Shown: piece by piece, positions 5,457 to 5,667 of the stretch
How positions within the stretch are numbered: the stretch's first letter is position 1
Layout: every line of letters starts with the position of its first letter
Assembly (NCBI GenBank): GCA_027030285.1
Contig: JALVFC010000029.1
Location: forward strand, 1-5,667
From: Thiotrichaceae bacterium
Lineage (GTDB): Bacteria; Pseudomonadota; Gammaproteobacteria; Thiotrichales; Thiotrichaceae
DNA: 5,667 nucleotides
Direction of reading: 5' to 3'
The notes under the pieces: model-generated
Seen by the model: only the letters and a program-made list of their open reading frames with translations
Database searches by the model: none
What the model was told of the DNA's origin: nothing
Position numbers and translations under genes: made by a program

Positions 5457-5667
5457 ATGAAAATAACAGTAATCAATGGCAGTATGCGTCATGCCGCAAA
5501 TTCGCAAAGCCTGAAAGTGGCAAACTACATACTGGAAGCATTGAATAACCAGGCATTTTGCCTGCAAACATATCTTATCAGCATGACAGATCAGCCCTAT
5601 CCTTTATGGGATGAAAGTATCTGGGATGGTGAACAGGCATGGCAAGAGCGTATGCAGCCCATAGCCG
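5457..5667 (+). CDS. NADPH-dependent FMN reductase family protein, 5' part only
   Basis: Seventy codons are visible before the window ends, starting MKITVINGSMR and continuing HAANSQSLKVANYI. The first strand followed by GSMRHAANSQSL (8-19) is the phosphate-binding loop GSxRxxSxSxxL of flavodoxin-fold NADPH-dependent FMN reductases, which bind FMN and reduce flavins, quinones or azo compounds in the cytoplasm. The segment PYPLWDESIW (48-57) matches the loop after the second strand, where relatives often have LP-x-YD. AGAGG at 5444-5448 with 8-base spacing fixes the ATG. The C-terminal half, including the rest of the flavin site, is missing, so specificity cannot be judged. It is transcribed divergently from the membrane protein-ycgL operon. 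Confidence 0.8.
   Translation, partial: MKITVINGSMRHAANSQSLKVANYILEALNNQAFCLQTYLISMTDQPYPLWDESIWDGEQAWQERMQPIA

Overview
The window looks like chromosomal DNA of a moderately AT-rich gammaproteobacterium. The evidence is a YcgL-family protein (largely a gammaproteobacterial family), a GspC-type type II secretion (T2SS) subunit, Gram-negative lipoprotein signals and ordinary sigma70/Shine-Dalgarno style signals. Genus cannot be read from the sequence. No tRNA, rRNA, insertion sequence or CRISPR array was seen, and codon use is even across the genes, so nothing points to recent transfer.

Left part (34-1991, + strand): a UDP-glucuronate 4-epimerase-like SDR enzyme whose stop codon overlaps the ATG of a GspC-like inner-membrane T2SS protein (ATGA overlap). 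The pair is probably co-transcribed from a promoter left of the window. No gspD or other T2SS gene follows, so gspC stands apart from any core T2SS operon. A 291-base gap follows, with a candidate promoter and a 10-bp palindrome.

Middle (2283-4226, + strand): a small soluble Hanks-type Ser/Thr kinase with an unusual ATP-binding loop, then a lipoprotein carrying three histidine-rich repeats and a C-terminal LysM domain. The lipoprotein has its own extended -10 promoter candidate and ends at a strong hairpin terminator that can serve both strands.

Right part (4389-5667): a convergent minus-strand operon encodes a three-helix membrane protein with an Sm/Hfq-like C-terminal domain, followed 14 bases later by the YcgL protein. 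Divergent from it, across a compact promoter region, begins an NADPH-dependent FMN reductase/flavodoxin-fold gene that runs off the right edge.

The parts most worth following are the His-repeat/LysM lipoprotein, the membrane-tethered Sm-like domain encoded with YcgL, and the kinase with no glycines in its P-loop. There is no clear multi-gene novel system; these are individual unusual proteins.
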